Positions 48,016-59,475 of a stretch of 64,000 nucleotides of DNA are shown piece after piece. The stretch lies in contig JALJCS010000002.1 in assembly GCA_023055355.1 (NCBI GenBank), forward strand, positions 86,143,001 to 86,207,000, read 5' to 3'. A program made the translations under genes and the position numbers. The notes beneath the pieces are model-generated. The model was not told the origin of the DNA, did not search any database, and saw only the letters and a program-made list of their open reading frames with translations. The stretch is from Agelaius tricolor (Eukaryota; Chordata; Aves; Passeriformes; Icteridae). Every line of letters begins with the position of its first letter. Position 1 is the first letter of the stretch.

Positions 48016-50974
48016 TGGGGCTGCAAGGGTTGTCAGGGTTGCTGGGGTTCCTCTCTATCTGTGGACCTGGTATATGCTGGGAAACCCCTCTGGGAGGCTG
48101 TGGCTGGCTTCTCTTTCCTTTTGAACTCTTGGAGCAGATAAGCTGTTGAAGGTAAGGTAAGCCCTTGGGCTGTGGGTGTTGTTACACAATTCCCAGGGTC
48201 CTCAGGGCTGGTGGGAAGAGCATCTTCCAAATGCATGTGTGACCCAGTCCCTGCTGTCTGAGCTGGGCTGTCAGTGTGTGCACAGATCTCCCACAGCCTC
48301 CAGGCAGTATGAAAACACCTTTGACTCATCTGCTATCAGAATTTGTCAGAGATGGTTTAGGTGCTCCTGATCCTGCCAGGGACAGAGCTGGATGTCTCTT
48401 GAAGTCTTTGCCAACACTGTATTTCAGTAGTTATCATTAACAATGGGATCCTGCTCTGAGAAAGGCTGATCTGCACTCCAGCTAACTGGAATGGGGGAAG
48501 AGAAACAGCAAAGCAGGCATCAGTTTTTATTAAGCAAACAGTGCAGATGCTCCAAATCTAACCTGGTGCTTTCTGAGCTGCTCCTTTTATCCTTTAGCAG
48601 TGTAAAATATGATGTATCACTTTTCTGGCAGCATATGTTGTTTGGTTTTTTATTTTTCCCCTCTGGCTTGGGGCTCTGCTTGTGAAACAAAAAGAAGAGA
48701 AAAAATATTTTTGGAATTAAAATAGTTTTAGTGAAAAAAGAATTCATGAATAAAAAAGAAAGCTTCACCTTTCCAGATAAGTTATGCATGAATACAACAT
48801 TCAGAGTGGCAGCTTTCTACTCAAACATTCAGTAGTTTTTAATAACTGATTGTCAGCTTTACAGGCAGATTTCAGAATTTCTTCTGTGATCCACATGCAA
48901 TGGGTTTTGCTCATTGAAACCTCCTCTTTGGCCTTTAGGAAGAAACTGTGTTTTGAGATTGAGAGAAAAATAGAACCTGATGACTCTTCACTTTGGTTGC
49001 TGTATTCTTGTGGGCAAAGCCTTCACCTTGTGAGTACCTGTTGTGCAATCCAAGAGGAAACCCACTAGGACAAACGAGTAGGGGAAATTACTTTGCCATG
49101 TTTTTTGCTGCTAGCATATTTATATATTTTTTTCCTCATGAAAGGAACTTCTATTTTATCTATCAATATCCACCCTTGTCTATGTGGATAATTGCTTTGG
49201 AAATAAAAGAGTTTGGTGGAATATGTGGGAGTTGCTATTGCTGGTTTTCTTTTTCTTTCATCAGGAAAAGGTGAAGTTGTGGCAAACCAAATCCCATTTA
49301 TAGAGCATTTGGTTCACAAATTCTTTTAGATCCTTATTTTCTGGTTAATGGAAGTATTTGATCTGATCCAATGTCATTATCTAGTCTTCAGTGATAGCAG
49401 ATCTAGACCATAATGAACTCTGTTGATGCAGAGAAAATGAGAGTATAATAGCAGAGTAATTTAATTGTGAACAGCTCTTCAGTTAAGTAGAAAATGATAT
49501 TAAAAAGTCAGTGGTTGGAAGCTGAAGGCAGAAAAATTAAACCTAATTTCTAGTGTGATTTATCTACACACTCAGAATAAATGAGATTAACAATCGTAAT
49601 AAATGTAAGGATGCTGTGGACCTTGGGATTCTTGGCCTGGGACATATCTCACCCAATTCTGGATGCCTATGATGCATCTATATCCACTTCTCAGAACTCT
49701 GTGTCTTGTTTTTTTTTGGGTGAGGATCCAGTCAGCACCAGGGTGTGATTCAACCAACTAAAGGCAGTCACTTAATTTAGGATGAAACAAAGAAAGTTCC
49801 AAGGCTGCAGTGGATATATTGACCTTATCCCCACCAGATGCAGAAGGACAACCAGGTGACATGACAGACACCTAGATGCAGGTGGGTTATTTCTGTCTCT
49901 GAAGAACTCAGCCTAAATTACATTCTCCAGACCAGCCAGTGATCAAGAGCCTGAAGGAAAGTGCAGTTTTAGTGGCCTGTTGTGCAGGAGACCAGAGGGT
50001 AGGATCACCAGCCCCTTCTGAGCATAGAATATGTGAATCACCAATGAGTAATTCTCCAACTGCTCTTGAAAACTCTGCTGATCATTTTGGGGCTTTCACT
50101 ATGATTTCCTCCATTCCCAATGATTCATCTCTACCCTGGCCATGTTTTCGAATGAAGGCCCATGGAGAAGCTGCTCTTCTTGTTTTGGGTCTTGGCCTGC
50201 TGCAAGGAAAAATGAGGTACAGAATTGTGTAAGCACTTTTCAGCTCATCCTGGTGCTTTTTTCTGACCGATGCCAGCAGAGATATGAGAGTCATTGAAAT
50301 CAGTACCATTTTGAGCAAGTACCATTTTGACCCAGCAGAACGACTCACAATATTAGGGCCTCTTTTTCTATCATGCACTTAATAATGATCTTCTTGGACT
50401 TGACCTCATTAGTTATTTGTTTCTTGCAGGCTGTTTGTGTCCAGTTTCACACAAGAGCTGTTTGCCTGACGTGTGTGTTTTCGTAAGGGTTTACTCTGTG
50501 CCTTGAAATGGCTCCCCTTGCCAATGCACCCTGCCTGTTGTGTCCCATCTGGTTCCCTTGCTGTGGCCATACACTGTTCCCCACCTGCTCTGGACACAAG
50601 AGACTTATCAATGTGTGCAGAGTGCCATACTGAGACACTTTGGCTCCCTGGACATTTCCCCATTGTGCATTCTCTCCAACCTTTCTTTTACAGATGCTCT
50701 TTTCAGGCCAGTGGTGTGCCTCCCACCCATGCATGGTTTTCCTGGGCACCCTTCTCCCTGATACCATGATTTTTTCCTGGCTGTCACCCTGCTGGTTCCC
50801 TGCCACCCTTCCAGCTGGGATGCAGTAGAGCCAGTTGGCATCAGGAGTATTTGCCTTCATTCAGCACCAACTTCCCTTCCTCTCTTTTTTTATAAGAAAT
50901 ATGGACAAAAATGTTTTAACGGGGCCTGCAGTGACAGGATAAAGGGTGAAAGTTTTAAACGAAAAGAGGGTAAT
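48016..50974. other. Unique noncoding sequence
   Basis: I recognise no gene or repeat. Minus-strand exon-like segments at 48563-48678 (listed) and 50135-50199 (acceptor ATTTTTCCTTGCAG, donor GTAGAG) are unassigned. A 13 bp direct repeat AGTACCATTTTGA occurs near 50302 and again about 17 bp later. Confidence 0.5.
48563..48678 (-). other. Exon-like open segment (probable pseudo-exon)
   Basis: On the minus strand a strong acceptor (TTCTCTTCTTTTTGTTTCACAAG) opens 116 bases that remain open to a GTTAGA donor. They encode a lysine- and serine-rich stretch beginning QSPKPEGKNKKPNNICC. I recognise no family. Low-complexity charged peptides often appear when AT-rich intron sequence is translated. Confidence 0.17.
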
Positions 50975-51235
50975 TTATATTGGACATTAGAAATTCTTTA
51001 CTATGAGGGTGAAAGGGGTTGCCCAGGGCAGTAGTGGATGTCCCTTCTCCCGAAGTGCTCAAGGCCAGATTTGCTGGAGCTCTGACCAACCTGGTCTAGT
51101 GGAAGGTGTCCCTGCCTATGATATATGTCCCTATAACCTACTAGGTGTCTCTTGGTAGGACTGATTGCACAGGGGGTTTGGAACTGGATTACCTTTAAGG
51201 TTGCTTCCAACCCAAACTATTCCATGATTCTGTCA
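50975..51235 (+). mobile_element. CR1 LINE 3' end with internal 50 bp extra
   Basis: The sense-strand CR1 terminus is recognisable: 'GGTTGCCCAGGGCAGTAGTG', 'CCCGAAGTGCTCAAGGCCAG', 'CTGGTCTAGTGGAAGGTGTC', then 'GGTTTGGAACTGGATTACCT', 'GGTTGCTTCCAACCCAAACT' and ATTCCATGATTCTGT. Between 'CCTGCCTATG' (ending at 51120) and 'AGGGGGTTTG' (from 51171), where CR1 is normally nearly continuous, about 50 extra bases are present. The copy is otherwise a typical 5'-truncated dead element. Confidence 0.9.
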
Positions 51236-54200
51236 TAATATATCTCTGCTAAAGTTTCCATCAAATCTGAGGAAACCAACTGGCGTTTTCTTCCTGGCTC
51301 CTAATTTTGCTTATTATTTCCTTTTCTTCCTGCATTACCTATTGTCTCAATGCTACATTATCCTATACCAGATAAAAACATATTGTGCCTTGCTTTTCTT
51401 CTCCACTAATATAGAAGTTAAGGTCATCATTGTGTCCTACTTACTCCTGACTCATTAGTTTATTGCCAAATTCTCTTTAGAAGTTTGTAATTCTTCCCAG
51501 TGCTGGCAACAATCCTATCACTACAATCGAATCTCTAGCAGTTTAGATTTCTTTTCCGTCTGCTCTGACCTTCACACCTCGTGGAAAATGTGTTTGTTTT
51601 GTTTTGCTGTTGTCTTTTTGTGAGTGTTGCAACAAAATAGTGCCCTTTAATTTTCGTTTCACTGGGGACTTTTCAACATCGTCTCTGTTTTGCCAATAAA
51701 TTGTGTCACATCCTGTGAGGATTTAAACCTGTCTCCTTTGCTGAACTCTTAGTTTCTCCCAGACTGTTGTCTGCATCTGAATTTTACTGGTCTTTTCATT
51801 TAGCATTTTAAGAAGTTTTCCTTTGAAAAGGTATTCTTTGAGTCATTTTGGTTTCTTTCCTTACCCATGACCTATGGTCTTTATTTTTCACATTTCTTGC
51901 TTTCTTCAGTGTCTTCCTCATTAAATGGACTCCATTCCCACCAACTTGTCACAGGCACCAAGCTAAATTTTGGGACACAACACACACTTGGGGGTCACTT
52001 AGTGCTTCCTTCCCCTTCCTTGGCACTATCAAGTTTCCTCCAAAGTGCTCCAAATCCTTCTGACTGAGACCAGAGCACGCTGTTCCTCATTTTTTTTTCC
52101 TTCCAGTGCTGAAACCACAGTGATTAGTGGTATTGAGTGGGTTTGTTTCAACACAGTTCTCTGGGCCATGGGACCCATAAGCATGGAGAATTGAAGTGCT
52201 CACACCAACACTCTTCCTCCAGTTATGCTAGAATAATATAGCTCTCATTGGTTCAGCACTCACTCAGGTGTCTGTGTTTTCACCTGTGTGCCTCAGCCCA
52301 GATACATATTCTCTGCTCTCCTTGTTTTTTCACCATTTGTCTAGGTGTTTAATTAGGAATTGATGCAAATATTTCTTCAGGGAGCTCTGCTGGCAGCAAG
52401 ATTTCAGCCACGTGATCCCAGTTGCCCCACATGGGCTGGGGGAAGGCATCTCCTGGAAGATTCCCACATGGGTTATATGTTGCAAGGTGGGGTGTTTGAG
52501 AAGAAATTCTGCTGTTTCATTCCACTCTTGTTTGTTCATTGATAAACAAAGCATGCCTGATATGCAATCCACTTGGAAGCCTTTATTTGCCAAAGGATGT
52601 TTTACTGTCTCTTCAAATCCTCATAAACCATCAAAGTTGAGCAAAGCAGCACAGTTAAACCTCTCAGTCCATGTTCTGTCTCCAGTGAGTGCTCCTGAGC
52701 AGGAGCAGCAAAATTTTCTACCACCTGAAATATGCAGAGTGTCTCTAATATATTCATGAGAAATAATAAGCTACCTGCAAATGGAGCCACACCTGTTTCC
52801 TCCAACCAGAGGAGAAAGTGGATTAAGCCCTTGCCTCGTTTTTCCACAGCTCTTACAAAACACTGAGTGCCGTTTACAGTTGGGAGCCTGATTATCGTCG
52901 TGCTTCTTTAGCTCAGGGAAAAACAGCTTTTCCTGGTGTAGATTATATTTGCATTTATATTTATTCATTTGCATACAGATTTTTGTACCCTACTCTTGAA
53001 AGGTAAAGATATTCCAGCTCTTTTAAAGGCAATAACACTTCATTTTATGCCCTGTTCTCCATAACAATAATTGCTATAACTCTGAAGTTCCCCTGGCATT
53101 TTAAGGGCAATAAAGAAAGGGGAGGATGGAAAAAGAGAAGAAAATTCTCCTATTAATTGGTGAGACTCCAGGGTTCTGCTCTGCAGTGTTTTACTCCTGT
53201 GAGTAATCTCATTATCCTTGGTAGGACTGGTTGCACAGAGGCTGCAGGATCATGCTCCAGAAGTCCAGCCTTTAATCAAATCTACCTGTTTAAGAGGAAC
53301 ACATGGTTGCCTTTCAGTGGGAGCCTTTAGCTCTGAAATGAGGATGTAAATTAGCCAAAATGCCTCAGAGGATGGAAAACTTCATCTGCCAGGTTTTCCC
53401 TCTGCTCTTGCTGAAATGAATCCATTGGTTATGTGTGTGTGCGTGTATGTGTGTGTGTGTGTGTATACATGTGCAGGGGAGTGATTCTTTGCTATTTTTC
53501 CTTTCACAGAGATTCAGATCCCCCTTTAGAGAAAAATATCTCACCATGTGTTTGAAAAAACCGTATATAAAGGGTTGTGTTGTATGGATGCAGTAAAACA
53601 CATATAAATCTTTAGTCAGGAAAAGAAAAGAATAGAGGGCTTAAGACAAACTATTTGAATGCTATTAAATGTATTCAGATCCCCTAAATATGAATTAGAA
53701 AAACAAGTTATTGAGATAGTCTTCCATTCAGAATCAGATTTAGCCCAAATTCCAAATTTGTTGCATAATAAGAAAAAAAATTATGTGTTTTTTATAAATG
53801 TCAACAAATGTTACCACATCATCTGTAGCTATCAAATGGGGTAACACAGAAAAATAACACAATCTTTCCCATACTAAGAAATAAAATGACAGGTGAAAAA
53901 CTAAAAAGATGCAGAAGAGCTCTGTTTGTCACAGAAAGATTTAAAATAGGACTCCAAAGCATCCTTGGTATTTTTCCCCCCACAAGAACAGGCACAAACT
54001 CAAGTAGAAAATCAATGAGTCACAGCAGAACAGCTTGGCTCTGCTTCTACTCTCTCTGTCCCCTGCCTGCCACCTTACCAGGCATCCAAGGTTCTGTCCA
54101 TCTTCTGCCACCTCCCTGGTGGCCTTCAGGAGTAACTTGAGGGAGGGTCATCTCATCCCATGGAGATGATCCCCTAAAATTGATTTTCTATTGCTGTGGG

Positions 54201-56726
54201 TAAAACAGCAAACTACACAGAGAGCTATTGATCCCCTTCTGAGGCATTCCTGCCATAGCAGAGGTCCAGAGCCTTTTAGAGCACTTTGCCACTCAGCTGC
54301 TGATACACTTCCACTGATAGCTTCGTGTTCCAGCCATCAGCAGGGATGGCACTGCAGGTGTCCTGTGCAGGAGAGTCAAGAGGAGAGCAGGGGAGGTTGT
54401 GATTGACCTTTTGAAGCAGGACAGGCATATAAGGTGACTTTTAGTGCCTTGCTGCTTCTCCTGGCTTCCTCTTTGAGACCAGTTTAAGCCATACTCACAT
54501 CAAATGAGGATCTGACCTCCATCCTTAGGAAGAGCACCAAGCTTGTTTACAAAATAATTGACTTGGCTTCCAACCCAAGAAAAGCATCTTTTTCTTTTGG
54601 TTTCGGTCAAGCTAAGTTCCTATTATGGTTAGCCAGGCTTGTACAGTAAATATTTGGCAACTGGCAGTGTGGTGTTGCTCAGTGTGAACTTTTTGTGCTC
54701 CGGTTGCTTACACAAGACCAAGGCTGGGCCAGCTGAGCGGCTGCTGCTGGGGGACAGTGTTGGTGGAAGTGGAGTGAGTTGGGGTGGCCACACCAGCTAG
54801 GCTGACTCATGCCATCAGCCTTGCCTGACTCCACACCAACCATCCAGACCCTTTTCAGCTGTGGCATCCTGTAGGAATCTGTCTTGCAGTCCCTACAAGT
54901 TGGAAACAGAGGATTTGGAGTGGCTTAAAAATGCCAGTGGTACAAAGCAGGTGGGGTGTGAACTGTATACATCTGGTGAAGGCTGGAGGAGAAGCTGCAT
55001 GGTGCCATGGCTGTTTGCTTTATCCAAGACTGGTCTGTGGCTGCTGGTTGTTCTCCAGCACTGAGCAACATGACATCATCCACTTTCACATTCAGATTAA
55101 AGTGGAGCACTTTAAAGCAATGTTTACCTTTTTTATTTGTTTGTTTTTGAAAAAAAGATCTCTTTTTCAGATTATTCTTTGTATGCTGAGTGTGTGTGAG
55201 TGAATTAGATATGTGCTTCAAGGAACAAGACTGTACATAGCACATAGAATTATTCCATTTATACAACTTCATTCCCATTCACAAAGAAAGAAGGTCAAGC
55301 TCCTGCAGCCCCATGACAGACCTGGCTTCTCACTCAGTCTGTAGAGATGACAACTTTCTGGGCAGAAGTAGATTCAAGTTTTAAACAGATTTATTTATTA
55401 AAAGTTGATGCAGTTTTAACACATCATTGACTTAATTTGGATGCAAATATGTTTGAGAAACATCTGTCAGGATTGAAGAAGGCTCAGATAACTCTGTCTT
55501 CAGCATGGAGATAAAACCATCTTAGGAAACCTCCTAAGGTGCCTTCCAACTCTTGATTTCAGTGGTAACTTGATCCTTTAAATTGACTAATTTTCCCAGG
55601 TAGGGCATGTATACACAATCCCTGGCATCTTGAGGGCAGTTTTTTGCTAACGAAGAGCATGAAGCTGACCGAAGTGCAGCTCTGACATGCAGATGATCTC
55701 AAAAGCCTCTGCAGGACAAAATATCTCAATTTTTCTAGGCTAAAATCTGAAAGCTTTTGGGTCATTACCTGCTACATCACTCCCCTCTCTAATCTCAGAC
55801 CCATCCTCTCAGACTTTCACTTCCTCACTCTGATTTGGTTATGCCCATGATGTTGAAACACTCTCCTCTGTGTACCTCCTCCTGCTACTATTAGTTCCTT
55901 ATTTTTTCTTCTGAAATCTCTTACATTTGTTTATAGATAAACCTTCTGAACTTCCCCTAAACCACCACCTCTGCTTGTTTTCCTGTGGAGACCTCTTTCA
56001 TAATTTTTAATTTTAAAGCTTAATATTTCCTTTGGTTTCTCTCCTACTATTTCCCTTCACCCTGGAGTTTTCCAGTGTATAGCTCATATTCTTTTCCTGT
56101 CTTTACATTTTCCTGGGCTGCTTACTACTGAAGTCGATGTCTTTCTTTTCTCACAGTCAATTTAATGTTTTTTTTTTGTTCACACAGAACTGTTTCTTCC
56201 CCCTGAAGCTCATGTGGGCTGTATAAGTGCAAATTGTTTCAGCCCATGAAAGAAAGTCTCCCCAGGCTGAAATCTTTCCTAGCTGCACTAATTTTCCTGA
56301 TAGTTCTCTAAGGTTTTAATCTGTGCTTTTCATAGGGAATCTTGATATGAGATTGTATTCTTTTAGTTAACTAACCTTGCCTTGCACAGGACAGGTGTTT
56401 ATGGAACTTGCTTGGCACATGAAAAATCTCAGCTCCAGCCCATGATTGGGAAAAACAAGGGACTTGGGCTTCGGTCATCTCTGCCAGAATGAGGGCCCTG
56501 CCCATGACATTTCTGACCCAGCTGAGATGGGAACCTCTCAGAGGTCCAAGAAAAATCTTCTAGATGTTGCACAAATGTCCTGGTGTGAAATGAGAGAAAT
56601 CTCAGAAGTGGAAGTGGTTTGGGAAAACTAATTCTCACAGAGCTGCCACAGGGCTCACATCCTCAGCTGTGCAGAGGTCATCACAATGTGAGGACTGGGC
56701 TGGTTGGCTGCTAATTTCAGCCTTCT
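51236..56726. other. Unique noncoding sequence with a GT microsatellite
   Basis: No gene is recognised over 5.5 kb. A GT-rich microsatellite lies at 53431-53474. The segment near 52855-52985 is somewhat CpG-retaining and AT-balanced, and could be a conserved noncoding element. This cannot be tested from a single sequence. Confidence 0.5.
53431..53474. repeat. Interrupted (GT)n microsatellite
   Basis: GT units with GC and TA interruptions (GTGCGTGTATGTGTGTG...) extend to GTATACATGTG. On the opposite strand it reads as CA repeats. Confidence 0.93.
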
Positions 56727-56862
56727 CACAGAATGGTTTGGGTTGGAAGGGACCTTCAAGATCATCTGGTCACAATCCCCCTGCCATGGGCAGGAGCTCC
56801 TTCCACCAGCCCAGGCTGCTCAGGGCCCTGTCCAGCCTGGCTTTCTCCCAGACTTCAGGACC
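56727..56862 (-). mobile_element. Short CR1 LINE 3' end
   Basis: The plus strand reads CACAGAATGGTTTGGGTTGG, then 'AAGGGACCTTCAAGATCATC' and 'CCCCTGCCATGGGCAGGAGC', the reverse complement of the CR1 3' end. It is well conserved and only about 135 bp long, ending near 'CCAGCCTGGCTTTCTCCCAG'. This suggests a relatively young or well-preserved subfamily compared with the copy at 17474. Confidence 0.93.
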
Positions 56863-57344
56863 ACTTACAAAGTAGTAACCTGAGACTTTTCCCTAATTTG
56901 TTCATGACTCCAACTTTCAAGTATAATTTGCCTCACTACATAGGATCACAACTGCCTTCACACTTTTTATTTCTCCATGCTAGGAAGAATCTCAATTTTT
57001 CATTGCTATTACTTTTTTAGATAAACATTTCCTTCCTCTTTGTCAGTTTATGCCATAGAGTAAAATTACTGTCAGGATCAGTAACACATCCTTTGACAGA
57101 CCCATACAGGCAACCTCACTATCCTATCTCCTAAAAATAAAGTAATTAGGAAAAAAAAGTGCCCCGTTTTTCATCAGCCACTGGAAATGAACCTGTGTTT
57201 TAGACGGAAATATTGAAAGTATAAGTCTCCTTATTTTCAGCTAAAGCAAATCAGCCTGTTCTTCCTCTTTATTTACAGGTGAAACCATAACTTTTCCTGC
57301 CAAACAAATCTCTGAAATACTGTTTTGTCTTTAAATAGTTTTTA

Positions 57345-57381
57345 ATTTTGTTTTGTTTGTTTTGGTTTGTTTTTTTTTTCC
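57345..57381. repeat. T/G low-complexity tract
   Basis: TTTTG and TTTG units end in a run of about 10 T followed by CCCTC. It is similar in type to the tract at 10153. Confidence 0.85.
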
Positions 57382-59389
57382 CTCTGCATTTCTGTAATGT
57401 TCCAGTTTTACGTTTGTTTTACACAGGAATAAGGAAAGACAACTCTAATTTATGTGTTTATTTTTAAAAGGTGTAAAATGCAGTGCAAGATGCAAAGGAC
57501 AGTAGAACTGGTTTATGCATGATTGGTCCACTCACAGGTTACTGTGTTTCTGCTCCATGTCCTTAAATTTTTGCATAAGTGCATCCTCTGTTACTAGAAC
57601 TGGAAGGATGGAGAGGGTCTGCCTGTGTTACATTAAAAATCAGTCATTTTTCACTAGTGTTATTAACTTGCAATCATTCCTCTCTTTGACATAAAGACAA
57701 ACTAATCCTTACATAAAACTCTGCATTTCTGTAAAAATATGCTGATCATTAGCTAATTTTTCCTTTTGTTTTCTTCTCTCAGTTGTTTTACTTTTATTTT
57801 CACGACCAGAACACATCAGCCCTTTCCCTGTGGGTAAACAGCTAAGTTGTATAAGATCGAAACAAACAATATTCATTGCAATAAAAGTACAAGCAGATCT
57901 TCTGAGCCTCATGCATCCAGAGTGAGATGGCTTCATCTTCCCCTTCAGATTCCTCCTTTGTCATAGCTGTATCACCCACTGGTGAAACAGAATTGCATGT
58001 GCTTCTCCCAGCAGCATCCCATGGTTTGGTGCAGACTGGCAGGAGGAGGTGTGGAGCTCGTGATCATTGCCACCAGGATCAGGGACAGCCCAGCTGCCAG
58101 TCTCAGGAACCTGCTCACCCTCATTTTCCTTCTTGTCCCCTGGCTTTGAGGCTGCTGGAAGTCACTCTTTCTGCTTCACCACTCTCCTCCATGGCAGGGG
58201 AAGGGTGCCTTGCTTGCTGCAGGGTTTTGGGAGCTGATGTCTCTGAAGGCTTCTTCAGCAGAAAGCTTTTGGCATTTGCAGAGTGCAGCTCCATCACTGA
58301 GCTGAAGTAGTAAAAAGGTTTCCAGAGGCTGCTCTGTGACATCTGCTGTGCTTAGACTTCGAGGCATTTGCAGAGGTGAAATAAACATAATATTATCGGA
58401 CTAGAAAGCAAATCCTTTCTCTTTAAAGTTCATGTTAAATGCAAAGTGCAGTGGAAGAGGAATGGAAAGCATCAATCCAGATCATTTACTGGTACCCCTA
58501 AGGAGCAGATACATTGTCTTTTTTGTTCAAAGGATTGCTGTACAGCTATTAAGGAGCATTCTTGGCTTCATGGGAAGGAGGGGAATGTACCCCTGTTGTC
58601 ATTAATTATTGATAATTGATGGCATATTTAATGAGTTCAGAAAATGATCAGTTCATTCACAATAATCTCTTCTGCTTGCCCTCTTCAGATCCTCTAGGAA
58701 AAAAAACCCCAACAGACAGCAAAATGGAGCCACTAAAATGCAGGATGACTAATGGGACTTATATAGTATAAAATGGCAAGATGAAGACACAGTTTCAGTG
58801 AAAGTTGTTGCTACTTAGATAATTTTATAAATATCGGCAAGTTTCTTTTTAAAATACCACACCTACTGAAATGTTGTTCCGTTAACTTAGATTTGAGCAT
58901 GCAAATAAAGGAAAAGAATGAGGAATTAGGTATTCAGAAAGAGTCCCCATAAAGACTGGTTAAAGTCAGCATCAAGAATGAGGAGGCTGCTCCCAAAGGG
59001 CAATCCATGCTGAGAGAGAGGGGAATTGTCCTCTGAATGTCTTTAGTCTGGAGCTGTTTGTGGTGCAGCTTTTGTGCTGTCTTTACAGTCCACAGTAAAA
59101 TGGGTCACTGTCTTGTGACTAGGAATCCTAGTACTCATCCCAAACAGCAGTCACCACTGTTAAAATGTCAGCAGGGATGATAAGAAGTATCAGATATTTG
59201 GGGGTAGTGGGTAAGGCAACAACTGTTTCTTCTCTTTTATTTGCAAAAATAGGTTCTGGCCGTTACACATCCGCTGAGGATTGATTTGCTCCTTAGGAAT
59301 AGAACAGGAAGGAGGAATAATAGGAAAATATTTTATGAAGTGTGACAGCAGATGGGCTATTAAGTCTGACTCACTGTGTGGCAAACTCA

Positions 59390-59475
59390 CGCTAACGACC
59401 TTGTGACTCGGCGGCCACTTCGGCAGAGGTTACAGACTTGACAGCCTTTGCCACCTCTGCCTGGCAAAGGTGGGC
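59390..59475. promoter_or_regulatory. CpG-dense segment with competing inverted repeats
   Basis: Five CpGs occur in about 40 bp (near 59390-59421) in a CpG-poor region. CCTTTGCCA at 59445-59453 pairs perfectly with TGGCAAAGG at 59462-59470. GGCAGAGGT at 59422-59430 pairs perfectly with ACCTCTGCC at 59453-59461. The two 9 bp stems share their middle and would compete or stack. I recognise no tRNA, SINE or known RNA. It may be a conserved element or chance. Confidence 0.25.

Noticed and set aside
55470..55560. CR1-like tail around AAGGTGCCTTCCAACTCTTG
   Set aside because: Only about 20 bases resemble the CR1 sense-strand end, and the expected sequence on either side is absent.
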